Positions 1-7,849 of a DNA stretch of 64,000 bases are shown piece after piece. The position numbers and the translations under genes are program-made. Source of the DNA: Candidatus Fimadaptatus faecigallinarum (GTDB lineage: Bacteria > Bacillota > Clostridia > Christensenellales > Aristaeellaceae); assembly GCA_018714445.1 (NCBI GenBank), contig DVNK01000025.1, forward strand, positions 1-64,000. The letters are read 5' to 3'. Position 1 is the stretch's first letter; every line of letters starts with the position of its first letter. The notes under the pieces are model-generated. The model was not told where the DNA came from. It saw only the letters and a program-made list of their open reading frames with translations, and did no database searches.

Positions 1-975
1 GAGGTTGTGGTCTACAACTGGGGCGAGTACATCGACGAGGATGTGCTGGACATGTTCACCGAGGAGACCGGCATAAAGGTCACCTACGCGATGTTCTCGA
101 CCAACGAGGACATGTACGTAAAGCTCAAGGCCGGCGCGGCGAACTATGATGTGATATTCCCGTCGGACTACATGATCGAGCGCCTGCTCAACGAGGATCG
201 CCTCGAGAAACTCAACTACGACAACATCCCCAACGCCGCCAACATACTCAGCTGGCTGCGCGAGGATCCGTATAACGTGTACGATCCGACCAATGAGTAC
301 TCCGTGCCTTATATGTGGGGCACCGTGGGCATACTCTACAACACCGAAATGGTCGACGAGCCGATAACCTCCTGGACCAGCATGTTTGACACCAAGTATG
401 TCAACAACGTGTTCATGTACGACTCGTTCCGCGATTCCATAGGCATCACGCTCAAGATGCTGGGCTATTCGATGAACACCCGCGACTGGGATCAGATAAA
501 CGAAGCCAAGGAAGCGCTCATCAAGCAGAAGCAGGACGGCATAGTCAAGGCTTACCAGGTCGACGAGACCAAGGACAAGATGGTCGCCGGTGAGGCCGCG
601 CTGGCGCTGATCTGGTCGGGCGACGCGCAGTACGCGATAGAGCTCAACGACAAGCTGGCGTATGTCGTGCCCGAGGAAGGCTCCAACATCTGGATAGACG
701 GCATGTGCATACCCAAGGGCGCGCAGAACAAGGAGAACGCCGAGGCGTTCATCAACTTCCTGTGCCGCGAGGACATCGCCCGCATGAACATGGATGAGAT
801 CGGCTACTGCACGCCGATACAGCCGGTCGTGGACAACATGACCGACGAGGAAAAGGCCAACCACGTCTGGAACCCCACCGCGGATGAGATCGCCCGCTGT
901 GAGATATTCCGCGACGTAGGCGACGCCGTGATGGATTACGAGGACGTATGGCTCGAGATCAAGGCTGCGCGCTAA
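1..975 (+). CDS. potD: Spermidine/putrescine ABC transporter substrate-binding protein (5'-truncated)
   Basis: This is the 3' part of a gene that begins before the window; 324 codons are visible up to a TAA stop. It encodes an extracellular solute-binding protein of the PotD/PotF type, which captures polyamines for a PotABC importer. The fragment opens with VVYNWGEYIDEDVL, the typical PotD N-terminal segment, and continues with YDVIFPSDYMIERL, an aromatic YMWGTVGILYN segment and the late IWIDGMCIPKGAQNKE segment, in family order. The signal peptide and probable lipobox lie outside the window. The permease and ATPase genes would be expected upstream. A strong intrinsic terminator follows 12 bases after the stop, so this is probably the last gene of its operon. 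Substrate choice among polyamines is not resolved. Confidence 0.93.
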   Translation, partial: EVVVYNWGEYIDEDVLDMFTEETGIKVTYAMFSTNEDMYVKLKAGAANYDVIFPSDYMIERLLNEDRLEKLNYDNIPNAANILSWLREDPYNVYDPTNEYSVPYMWGTVGILYNTEMVDEPITSWTSMFDTKYVNNVFMYDSFRDSIGITLKMLGYSMNTRDWDQINEAKEALIKQKQDGIVKAYQVDETKDKMVAGEAALALIWSGDAQYAIELNDKLAYVVPEEGSNIWIDGMCIPKGAQNKENAEAFINFLCREDIARMNMDEIGYCTPIQPVVDNMTDEEKANHVWNPTADEIARCEIFRDVGDAVMDYEDVWLEIKAAR

Positions 976-987
976 GCGCCGCCGCAC

Positions 988-1019
988 CGCGCCGGGGATC
1001 GATAAGATCCGCCGGCGCG
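988..1019 (+). terminator. Intrinsic terminator of the potD operon
   Basis: Arms CGCGCCGG and CCGGCGCG enclose a second stem, GGATC/GATCC, with loop GATAA. A run of six T follows at 1020-1025. A textbook rho-independent terminator. Confidence 0.9.
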
Positions 1020-1192
1020 TTTTTTGTTTGGCGAAGCGGCGCGGCCTTTGACGTGCCACACGGCCCAGCCATGCCGCCGTCGGCCTACTCTGCCGCCACT
1101 GGCCTCAAACAGTGGGCTGCATGCAGAAGTGCCAGCCGGTACGGTTCGGTTCGGACTGACTTGAACGGCGGCTTGCCTTACTCTATCGAGAT

Positions 1193-1735
1193 GGCGGTTT
1201 GCGTCTGCGGGCTTATGCTTGGGGCAGTGTCTTGGGAGGTTGTTGCGTCGTTGTCGGGCTTTGCGGTATGGCTGGGAAGGCGGTGGCTTGCGTCTGCTGG
1301 TTTATGCTGTGGTCAATGTCTCGGGCGGTTATTGCGTCGTTGCCGGGCTTTGCGGTATGGCTGGGAAGGCGGTGGCTTGCGTCTGCTGGCTTATGCTTGG
1401 GGCAGTGCCTCTGGCGTTTGATGCGTCGTTGCCGGGCTTTGCGGTATGGCTGGGAAGGCTATGGCTTGCGTCTGCTGGCTTATGCTTGGGGCAGTGTCTC
1501 GGGCGCTTATTGCGTCGTTGCCGGGCTTTGCGGTATGGCTGGTAAGCCGGCGGCTCGTGTCCGCTGGCTTATGCTGTGGGCAATGTCTCGGGCGTTTATT
1601 GCGTCGTTGCCGGGCTCTGCGGTATGGCTGGTAAGCTGGCGGTTTGCGTTTGCTGACTTACGTTGGGGGCAGTGTCTCGGGCGTTTGATGCGTCGTTGCC
1701 GGGCTTTGCGGTATGTTTGGCAAGCCAGTGGCTTA
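1193..1735. repeat. Tandem array A, 89-bp unit, about 6 copies
   Basis: The core GCGTCGTTGCCGGGCTTTGC recurs near 1245, 1334, 1423, 1512, 1601 and 1690, a constant spacing of 89 bp. Copies differ by scattered substitutions and no unique spacers separate them. The array lies between the potD terminator and the HAD promoter. Open frames across it are repeat artefacts, because 89 is not a multiple of three and the frames share no codon bias with the genes. The flanks 1026-1192 and 1736-2166 hold nothing I recognise. Confidence 0.9.
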
Positions 1736-2166
1736 TCCGGCGCACCGGCGGACGCCAAAAGTGCGGCTGAGCCGCTGGAAATCCGAATCTCTGCGGCGGC
1801 AAATCAAAAGGCAGTCTGAGCGCGGCCGCGTCGACAGCGCGCGGCCTGAAGCCGCACATGCGGCACGCGACAGGCCCGTCGGACTGAACAGTGGCGATGT
1901 GAAAGGCAGTTTTACGGGTACGCGCATTGACCGCGTCGCTGTCGGGGCCGTTGGCCCGGCCGATGGTTTTGCGCGGCAGCGCAGCCCTAACGGTGCAACC
2001 GACCGTCCGCGCGCAGTTTGTTGCCGGTTGGCGCTAGCGCCAGTCGCTGCGAACGCCGTGTCTGCCTGCGCGCGCCGGTCGTGCGGGGCTGCGATATCGG
2101 CCATGCCGGTTGTTAGACCATGCCGAACCTCTGTCCCAGAAATAGCAAACTGCTAACGACGCATTG

Positions 2167-2196
2167 TTGACAAACCCCTGTCAAGAATGCTATGAT
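2167..2196 (+). promoter_or_regulatory. Promoter of the HAD-Nudix pair, with an overlapping inverted repeat
   Basis: The -35 TTGACA (2167-2172) and -10 TATGAT (2191-2196) are 18 bp apart. TTGACA is mirrored by TGTCAA at 2179-2184 across a 6-base loop, giving an inverted repeat that overlaps the -35 and could be an operator (inference). Confidence 0.75.
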
Positions 2197-2229
2197 TAAA
2201 AAATCGTGAGGCACTGGGGGGTGGTAGCC

Positions 2230-2913
2230 ATGGGTATCAAGGCCGCGCTGTTCGATCTGGACGGCACGCTGCTGGACTCGATGTGGGTGTGGCGGCGCGT
2301 CGACGAGCGTTCGCTGACTGCCCGCGGTGTGGCGCTGCCCGACGACTACACGCGCGCCATATCGGCGATGCGCATGCACGACGCCGCCGAGTATACCGCG
2401 CGCAGGTTCAAGCTTGACGTAGAGCCCGAGGCGCTGCTGGCTGAGTGGAAGGCGATGGCGCGCGACGAGTACGCGCATAATGTGCCGCTGAAGGCCCATG
2501 CGCGCGAGCTGCTGGAGCTGTATCGGAAACGGGGCGTGCGCCTGGGCATAGTGTCCAGCCTGACGCCCGATCTGTATGAGCCGGTGTTGACGCGGTGTGG
2601 CGTCATGGAGCTGTTTGATTTGGTGCTGTCGGCGACCGAGTCGCCGCGCGGCAAGGCGCACCCGGATATATACGTGGCGGCTGCGGCGCGGCTGGGAGTG
2701 CGCGCCGACGAGTGCGTCATGTACGACGACGTGCCCGAGGCGCTATGCGGCGCGCGGGCGGCCGGGATGTGCGCGGTGGGAGTATACGACGCGCACTGCC
2801 CCAATGCGCGCGCCGAACTGGCGGGCGTGGCGGCGCGCTTCATAATGGACTTTGCCGAGGAGATCGGCATACTGTATAGGACGGCCGCGCAGTGCTCAGC
2901 GACGGGGAGGTAG
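2230..2913 (+). CDS. HAD-superfamily hydrolase, beta-phosphoglucomutase-like subfamily
   Basis: A 227-aa soluble phosphatase or phosphomutase. Motif I is FDLDGTLLDS (nucleophile Asp near residue 8), motif II is IVSS (about 103-106), the motif III lysine is in GKAHPDIY, and motif IV is the YDDVPEA acidic pair. An alpha-helical cap lies between motifs I and II, as in subfamily I enzymes such as PGMB and phosphoglycolate phosphatase. The ATG at 2230 is chosen because a G-rich ribosome binding site (GGGGGGTGG) sits just before it; an in-frame GTG at 2206 is possible but less well placed. The stop is 7 bases before the Nudix start, so the two genes are probably cotranscribed. The substrate is unknown. 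Confidence 0.88.
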   Translation: MGIKAALFDLDGTLLDSMWVWRRVDERSLTARGVALPDDYTRAISAMRMHDAAEYTARRFKLDVEPEALLAEWKAMARDEYAHNVPLKAHARELLELYRKRGVRLGIVSSLTPDLYEPVLTRCGVMELFDLVLSATESPRGKAHPDIYVAAAARLGVRADECVMYDDVPEALCGARAAGMCAVGVYDAHCPNARAELAGVAARFIMDFAEEIGILYRTAAQCSATGR

Positions 2914-2920
2914 GCCCGCA

Positions 2921-4045
2921 ATGGAACTATGGGACGTATACGATATTCACAGGCGCAAACAGAGCTATAAACTGGCGCGCTGCACTCAGGCGCAGCTGGC
3001 GCCCGGTTGCGGCTATCGCGCGGCGCTGGCGCCCAGCGGCAAGCTGCAGTTGGAGCCGGACGAGTACCACCTGTCGGTGCATGTGTGGTTCGTCAACAGC
3101 CGCGGCGAGCTGCTGATACAAAAGCGCGCCGAAACCAAGGTGCACATGCCCGGAGTGTGGGCGGCATGCGGCGGAGCGGTCATGGCCGGCGAGGATTCGG
3201 TCAGCGCGGCGGTGCGCGAGAGCTACGAGGAGATGAGCATAGAACTCGATCCTGAACGGCTGGTGCGGCTGCTGACGTACACCGCGCCCGAGCGCAACTC
3301 GCATATGGACGTGTACCTGTACCGCTACGAGTGCGACCCGGACGGGCTGACGCTGCAGGAGGAGGAGGTCTCGCGCGCGGCATGGTTCACGCTCGACGAA
3401 CTGACCGGCAAGACCTTCACCGATGAGCAGTTCCGCCGGTATACCTACATGGATATACTGTATAACTTCATAAAGGTGCAGACGGCCTGGCGGCGCGCGG
3501 GATTTGTGGATCGGGGCGTGCGCGGCGGCGCGCGCGAACTGCTGGACGTGTACGACGTGCATGGCGAGCGCACCGGTCAGACCATGCTGCGCGACGCGGC
3601 TCAGCCATATGGCGATTACTACCGCACGGTGCACGTGTGGTTTGTTACGTCGAATGGGCGCGTGCTGCTGGAGCGGCGCGCCCCCGGCAGCGCGCGGCAA
3701 CCGGGACTGCTTGCGTCGGTGCAGGGCGTGGTGCAGTCGGGCGAGGACCCGCTGGCGGCGGCGCGGCGGCAGTCGGAGGAGGAGCTGGGCCTGAAGCTGG
3801 ATGAGTCGCGGCTGTTCAGGCTGTGCGAGTTCGTGGGCGACTACTGCATGTGTACGGTGTACCTGGCCAACCAGGACGTGTCGGCCGACGAGCTGGAGCT
3901 GCGCAAGGACGAGGTGGCGTCGGTGGACTTCGTAAGCGCCGACATGTTGGTCATGTTCAGCGATTCGGGCGAGTTCTCGAGCGCGCCATACCTGCCGATG
4001 GTCATAAGCGCTATGCGCGTGATCGAGCGCAGGCATCACACGTAG
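2921..4045 (+). CDS. Tandem double Nudix hydrolase (YfcD/IDI-like)
   Basis: A 374-aa protein made of two homologous Nudix domains, each opening with an LWDVYD or LLDVYD segment as in YfcD- and isopentenyl-diphosphate-isomerase-like Nudix proteins. Domain 1 (about 1-190) has a complete Nudix box: G85, E91, then RESYEE at 99-104. Domain 2 (about 205-374) has G269 and E275, but reads RQSEEE at 283-288, with Gln where the family has Glu. This suggests altered or lost activity in the second half. The ATG at 2921 follows GGGGAGG at 2903-2909; longer in-frame starts run into the HAD gene. Most relatives have one domain, so this is an internal duplication or fusion. Likely a nucleoside-diphosphate-linked substrate, not identified. 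Confidence 0.85.
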   Translation: MELWDVYDIHRRKQSYKLARCTQAQLAPGCGYRAALAPSGKLQLEPDEYHLSVHVWFVNSRGELLIQKRAETKVHMPGVWAACGGAVMAGEDSVSAAVRESYEEMSIELDPERLVRLLTYTAPERNSHMDVYLYRYECDPDGLTLQEEEVSRAAWFTLDELTGKTFTDEQFRRYTYMDILYNFIKVQTAWRRAGFVDRGVRGGARELLDVYDVHGERTGQTMLRDAAQPYGDYYRTVHVWFVTSNGRVLLERRAPGSARQPGLLASVQGVVQSGEDPLAAARRQSEEELGLKLDESRLFRLCEFVGDYCMCTVYLANQDVSADELELRKDEVASVDFVSADMLVMFSDSGEFSSAPYLPMVISAMRVIERRHHT

Positions 4046-4204
4046 GGCATGGCGGCACCGGCGGCATGCCGTCAAATGAGCAAAGCCGGCAGTAGCGCGC
4101 GGCCGAGCCGTCCGCGATGCAGACTCGTGGTTATTCGACTAGGGCTGAGGCGGGCGATTCTGTCAGGTCGATGAGCAGTTGGCGCGAGCAGGGGGCGTGG
4201 GACA

Positions 4205-4520
4205 GTGCCCGCGGCGGGCCGCAATGGCAACGGTGCAAGCGATCTATGCAAACGCGAGTGCGGCGGATGTAGCCGTTATCTGCAAGCGGCGGGCCGCAAT
4301 GACACCACTATAATCAATCTATGCAAACGCGAGTGCGGCAGATGTAGCCGTTATCTGCAAGCGGCGGGTTGCAATGGCAATGGTACAATTAATCTATGCA
4401 AACGTGATTGCGGCAGTAGTAGCCGTTATCTGCAAGCGGTGGGCCGCAATGACAATGGTACAATCAATCTATGCAAACGCATGTGCGGCAGCCGAAGCCG
4501 TATCTGTAAGCAGCAGACCG
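4205..4520. repeat. Tandem array B, 75-bp unit, about 4 copies
   Basis: CCGCAATG and its variant recur at 4219, 4294, 4369 and 4444 (75-bp steps), with a degraded fifth start near 4518. Each unit contains CTATGCAAACG and AGCCGTTATCTGCAAGCGG. Because 75 is a multiple of three, a repetitive open frame crosses the array, but it has no ribosome binding site. The stretch 4046-4204, between the Nudix stop and the array, has no recognisable gene. Confidence 0.85.
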
Positions 4521-4824
4521 CAAGGTCAACCCAACAGGCAGCCTACACAAACGCGCATATGCGGCGACAGCCGTGCCAGTCCGGCGTCGGCACGCCATGA
4601 AAGTGCCCGAGCGCATCAATAGCGCCGAATCCGTGGTGGAACGCAAGGCTGCCCAACGAACGCGCCAAGCAAACGCCCAACAGCTAAACCAGGCGCGAGA
4701 CAAATGCGGTTGCCGCGAATAGCTTGACCTGGCAAGTGCGCAACTCAATTTGGAAAAAAGCGCGCAGGGCAGCTGAAAATGACAAAAAGGCGACGCGCTC
4801 ATATGATTCATACAATGCAAAACA

Positions 4825-4861
4825 ACGCGCCCACGCAGGAGATCATCCCGCGTGGGCGCGT
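4825..4861 (-). terminator. Hairpin terminator downstream of the cdaA operon
   Basis: Perfect 12-bp arms ACGCGCCCACGC and GCGTGGGCGCGT with a 13-base loop. On the minus strand the stem is followed by TGTTTTGC, and on the plus strand by TAATT, so it may act in both directions between convergent units. It lies beyond array C, which would make array C part of the 3' UTR of the minus-strand operon. Between array B and this hairpin (4521-4824) I see no gene. Confidence 0.65.
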
Positions 4862-4865
4862 TAAT

Positions 4866-5120
4866 TGTGTGAACGAACAGCCGCACGAGCTGCTGTGTGA
4901 GCGAACAGCCGCACGAGCTGCTGTGTGAGCGAACAGCCGCGCGAGCTGCCGCTGTGTGAGCGAACAGCCGCGCAAGCTGTCGTTGTGTGAGCAAACAGCC
5001 GCGCAAGCTGTCGTTGTGTGAGCAAACAGCCGCACGGGCAGCCGCTGTGTAAGCGAACAGCTGCGCAGGCTGTCGTTGTGTGAGCGAACAGCCGCACGAG
5101 CTGCCGCCGTGTAAGCAAAC
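4866..5120. repeat. Tandem array C, 28-bp then 31-bp unit, 9 copies
   Basis: Units begin TGTGTGAGCGAACAGCCGC at 4866, 4894 and 4922 (28-bp steps), then 4953, 4984, 5015, 5046, 5077 and 5108 (31-bp steps). The change of period is a 3-bp insertion in the unit tail (AGCTGC to AGCTGCCGC or AGCTGTCGT), so the array shows a switch from a short to a long variant. There are no spacers, so it is not CRISPR. Confidence 0.9.
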
Positions 5121-5177
5121 AACCGCGCGCATGGCCGGCGAAATGGACTTAAATCCAGCGCAGCCGCTCATGCCAGG

Positions 5178-5864
5178 TCATTCGGCCTCGATCCACTCCG
5201 GTGTGAGCCGCCGCTCGACCGGGAATGCCAGCGCGCGCAGTTCGGGCGGCAGCTCGGGTATCAGTCCGGGCAGCGCGCCTATGCCGCGTATCGGTATGTG
5301 CGTGCGCGCGGCGACCTCGCTTATCACCGCATGACCCTGGATAATGTCCTGCGGACTGGTCTGGGCCTGGAGGTTTGAGTTGTTGACGATGCCGGTAATC
5401 GCCACGCGGGCGCGGCCCTGTATCTCGGCCATCATTTCGATTATGTCGTCGGCGTTGGACGACAGCGGCCTGAACGTGTTTATCACATAGAGCAGGTCAC
5501 AGCCCTCGCGCTCGAGGTAGGGCCGATACTGGCCCAGCGCCGCCGCGCCAACTTCATTGCCGCCCACGTCGATTATCACCTGCAGCTTGGGGCGCTCGAA
5601 TATCCGGAGTATGCTCGCCGGCAGCGCCGGTATGTCTACCGTCGTCAGCGCGAACGACGGCTGCTCGACCTCTATGCCCTCGCTGAGCAGTTGAGCGCGC
5701 TGAGTCGAACTGCGAAAATAAGGGTTTACTATGTCCAGGTCGACCAGCATGACTTCGCTCTCGCCCGCTGCGCGCAGGTCATATGCGGTGCTCAGCGCTA
5801 TCTCGGTCTTGCCACTGCCATAGTTGCCTACAAATGCCGTTATACGGCCCTTTCGATCTATCAT
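5178..5864 (-). CDS. P-loop ATPase of the MinD/ParA-CobQ-like type
   Basis: A 228-aa soluble nucleotide-binding protein. Walker A is GNYGSGKTE (about residues 13-21), a deviant-type switch segment MLVDLDIVNPYF follows, and the Walker B-like strand is VIIDVGGNEVG. The ATG at 5864 is chosen because AAAGGA lies 5 bases before it. An alternative ATG at 5897 overlaps the upstream stop (ATGA) but lacks a ribosome binding site. It is the last gene of the cdaA-cdaR operon, directly behind the repeat-rich membrane protein, so the two may form a pair in which the ATPase acts at the membrane (inference). The exact family is not recognised. It lacks the partner genes of plasmid partition. Confidence 0.75.
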   Translation of the reverse strand: MIDRKGRITAFVGNYGSGKTEIALSTAYDLRAAGESEVMLVDLDIVNPYFRSSTQRAQLLSEGIEVEQPSFALTTVDIPALPASILRIFERPKLQVIIDVGGNEVGAAALGQYRPYLEREGCDLLYVINTFRPLSSNADDIIEMMAEIQGRARVAITGIVNNSNLQAQTSPQDIIQGHAVISEVAARTHIPIRGIGALPGLIPELPPELRALAFPVERRLTPEWIEAE

Positions 5865-5893
5865 CGGTATCCTTTCATGCGCTGCGAGCCGCG

Positions 5894-7738
5894 TCATTCG
5901 TCATCATATTCTATATCGCGCGTTATGCCGGCCTTGCGCACCGCTATCGTGCGCGGCGCAGGTTGTGGCGCGGGTTGAGGCGCGTGGGTGTCCGGTTGCA
6001 CCGCTATTGTGTGCGGCGCATACTGTACCGGGCGCTGCTGTGTGGGTTGCGTGGCCTGAACCGGGCGCTGCTGTGTGGGCTGCGTGGCCTGCACCGGGCG
6101 CTGTTGCGCGGGCTGCGTGGCCTGCACCGGGCGTTGCTGCGCGGGTTGCGTGGCCTGAATCGGGCGCTGCTGCGCGGGCTGCGTGGCCTGCACCTGCTGT
6201 GCAGATTGCTGCTCGGCTACGCGCGCCTTGCGCCTGCGTGACCGCGACTCATAGCCCTCGACCGTGCGCCGGACCGGCATATCGCTTGCCGGGGCGGGCC
6301 TGGTTCCTGACGCGGCCTGATGTGCGCCGGTATGGCGAGCGGGCCGCGCGGGCTCCTGCGCCGCGGGTTTGTCCGTTGACTGGGGCTGGCGCTGCGCCTC
6401 GGGTTTACCCATTGACTGGGGCTGATGCTGCGCTGCGGACTGTGCCGGCGCCTGCGCTTGCTGCATCTCGGGCTGTGCCGTGGGCGGCGGTGCGACCGTC
6501 TCCTCGAACACCGGCATTTCGGGCAGCTCCATCTGAGCCGGGCGGTTCTCGCCGATGCCTATCGGCATGAACTGCGGCCCGCGGCCCGTGTACACGCCGT
6601 ACATCGGCATGTCGCGTTCGCTGCGCACGAACTGTGGCGGTTCGCCAAAGAGCGGTTCCTCAGCCTGCGACTCATCAGCCTGCGGCGGCTCCTGCGCCAG
6701 CGAGGCCAACTGCGCGCTGTCCTCAGGGGCGATTATGTGTTCCGGTTCATAGCCCTCGGCGTCCAGCGCGGGCTGTTGGGGCGCTGGCTGGCCATATGTC
6801 GGGGAGTCGCCATCAAACGCCGTCGAATCGGCGGCAAGCGGCTGCGGGTCGGCGGGGTATTGGCTGCCCGCATACTGGTCGGCGGTGATGCGGTCTGTGG
6901 AGTATTGACCGGCGGGATATGCTTCATCTGCATGTCGGCCATCCGCGTATTGACCGTCCGCATACTGCCCGGCTACGTATTGAGCATCCGGGCCTTGACC
7001 GTTCGCGTACTGCCCGGCCATGTATTGGGCGTCCGAGCGCAGGCCGTCGGAGTACCGCCCGGCAGCGTATTGGGCATCCGGGCCTTGACCGTTCGCGTAC
7101 CGCCCGGCAGCGTATTGGGCATCCGGGCCTTGACCTTCCGCGTACCGCCCGGCCATGTATTGGGCATCCGAGCGCGGGCTGTCCGCGCGCTGCCCGGCGG
7201 CGTATTCACCGTCTGCGCGCGCGTCGGGCTCAAGCGGTTGTACGGCAGTGCGCCCTGCATATTGGCCATGCTGCTGTTCGACCTGTATATGCTGCGACGG
7301 CTCGTAGACCTGGGCGGCCTCGTAGACCTGGGCGGGTGCGTCGGCCTCGCGCTGGGGTGGGCGCGCATCCAGTGGGGCGGAGCGACCGTTGCGGCGCTCA
7401 TCGCGCTGGCCCTCATAGCCTTCCAGCACGCGCCGGTAGCCCGCGTACTTGAGGCGCGGCTGCTCCTTGACGAATGGCCGCGACACGTAGCCGCGCGCGC
7501 GCCTGAGCGTGGTCAGCCACACATGGTAGGGCTGCCAGCGCATCAGGTATATCGTGTAGTCCACGACCAGCCCCGCTATCAGCAGCACGCCCACTATCGT
7601 GAGCCAGTTGTCCGAAAACCAGGGCATGAATTCATTCTGGCCGCCGGTCGCCAGCATGGACCAGAACCAGTTGTATATTATCTGCATCCAGCTCAGCAGC
7701 GCCGAAAACAGCCACTCTGTAAACCCGTTAAGTCCCAT
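5894..7738 (-). CDS. Membrane-anchored, repeat-rich low-complexity protein
   Basis: A 614-aa protein of unrecognised family. The N-terminus (about 1-70) is hydrophobic and aromatic, with a clear transmembrane segment near 46-66 (LTIVGVLLIAGLVVDYTIYL). A basic stretch follows, then a long hydrophilic, presumably disordered tail. The tail carries about five imperfect 15-aa units (type DAQYAAGRYANGQGP) and, near the C-terminus, about six 11-aa units (type ATQPAQQRPVQ). It ends in a short charged segment, GITRDIEYDDE. The start follows AAAGGAGAGG with good spacing. The gene sits 111 bp after cdaR, where glmM is usually found, and 29 bp before the ATPase start. It could be a scaffold or wall-spanning protein in c-di-AMP or envelope signalling, which is a guess from context. 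Confidence 0.7.
   Translation of the reverse strand: MGLNGFTEWLFSALLSWMQIIYNWFWSMLATGGQNEFMPWFSDNWLTIVGVLLIAGLVVDYTIYLMRWQPYHVWLTTLRRARGYVSRPFVKEQPRLKYAGYRRVLEGYEGQRDERRNGRSAPLDARPPQREADAPAQVYEAAQVYEPSQHIQVEQQHGQYAGRTAVQPLEPDARADGEYAAGQRADSPRSDAQYMAGRYAEGQGPDAQYAAGRYANGQGPDAQYAAGRYSDGLRSDAQYMAGQYANGQGPDAQYVAGQYADGQYADGRHADEAYPAGQYSTDRITADQYAGSQYPADPQPLAADSTAFDGDSPTYGQPAPQQPALDAEGYEPEHIIAPEDSAQLASLAQEPPQADESQAEEPLFGEPPQFVRSERDMPMYGVYTGRGPQFMPIGIGENRPAQMELPEMPVFEETVAPPPTAQPEMQQAQAPAQSAAQHQPQSMGKPEAQRQPQSTDKPAAQEPARPARHTGAHQAASGTRPAPASDMPVRRTVEGYESRSRRRKARVAEQQSAQQVQATQPAQQRPIQATQPAQQRPVQATQPAQQRPVQATQPTQQRPVQATQPTQQRPVQYAPHTIAVQPDTHAPQPAPQPAPRTIAVRKAGITRDIEYDDE
6029..6200. repeat. In-frame 33-bp repeats near the 3' end of the membrane protein gene
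   Basis: About six copies of a 33-bp unit encoding variants of the 11-aa peptide ATQPAQQRPVQ, in frame on the minus strand. Confidence 0.8.
6930..7215. repeat. In-frame 45-bp repeats in the membrane protein gene
   Basis: About five to six imperfect 45-bp units encoding variants of the 15-aa peptide DAQYAAGRYANGQGP. The unit period keeps the frame, unlike several of the intergenic arrays. Confidence 0.8.
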
Positions 7739-7849
7739 TTAAGCCTCTCCTTTGCGGTATGGGGTATGCCAAATATTGGGCGTAGGCGGACGGGAGTTTG
7801 TTCCCGCGCGGGCAACGGGGCGCGGCAAATGCGTCGCGCCCCGGCAGTA

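Noticed and set aside
948-1819. Trp/Arg-rich coding frames in array A
   Set aside because: Several overlapping frames follow the 89-bp repeat, which shifts frame every unit; no start signals and no shared domain.
4866-5120. CRISPR array (also considered for the arrays at 19090 and 28215)
   Set aside because: The whole unit repeats; there are no unique spacers of constant length between conserved repeats, and no cas genes are present in the window.
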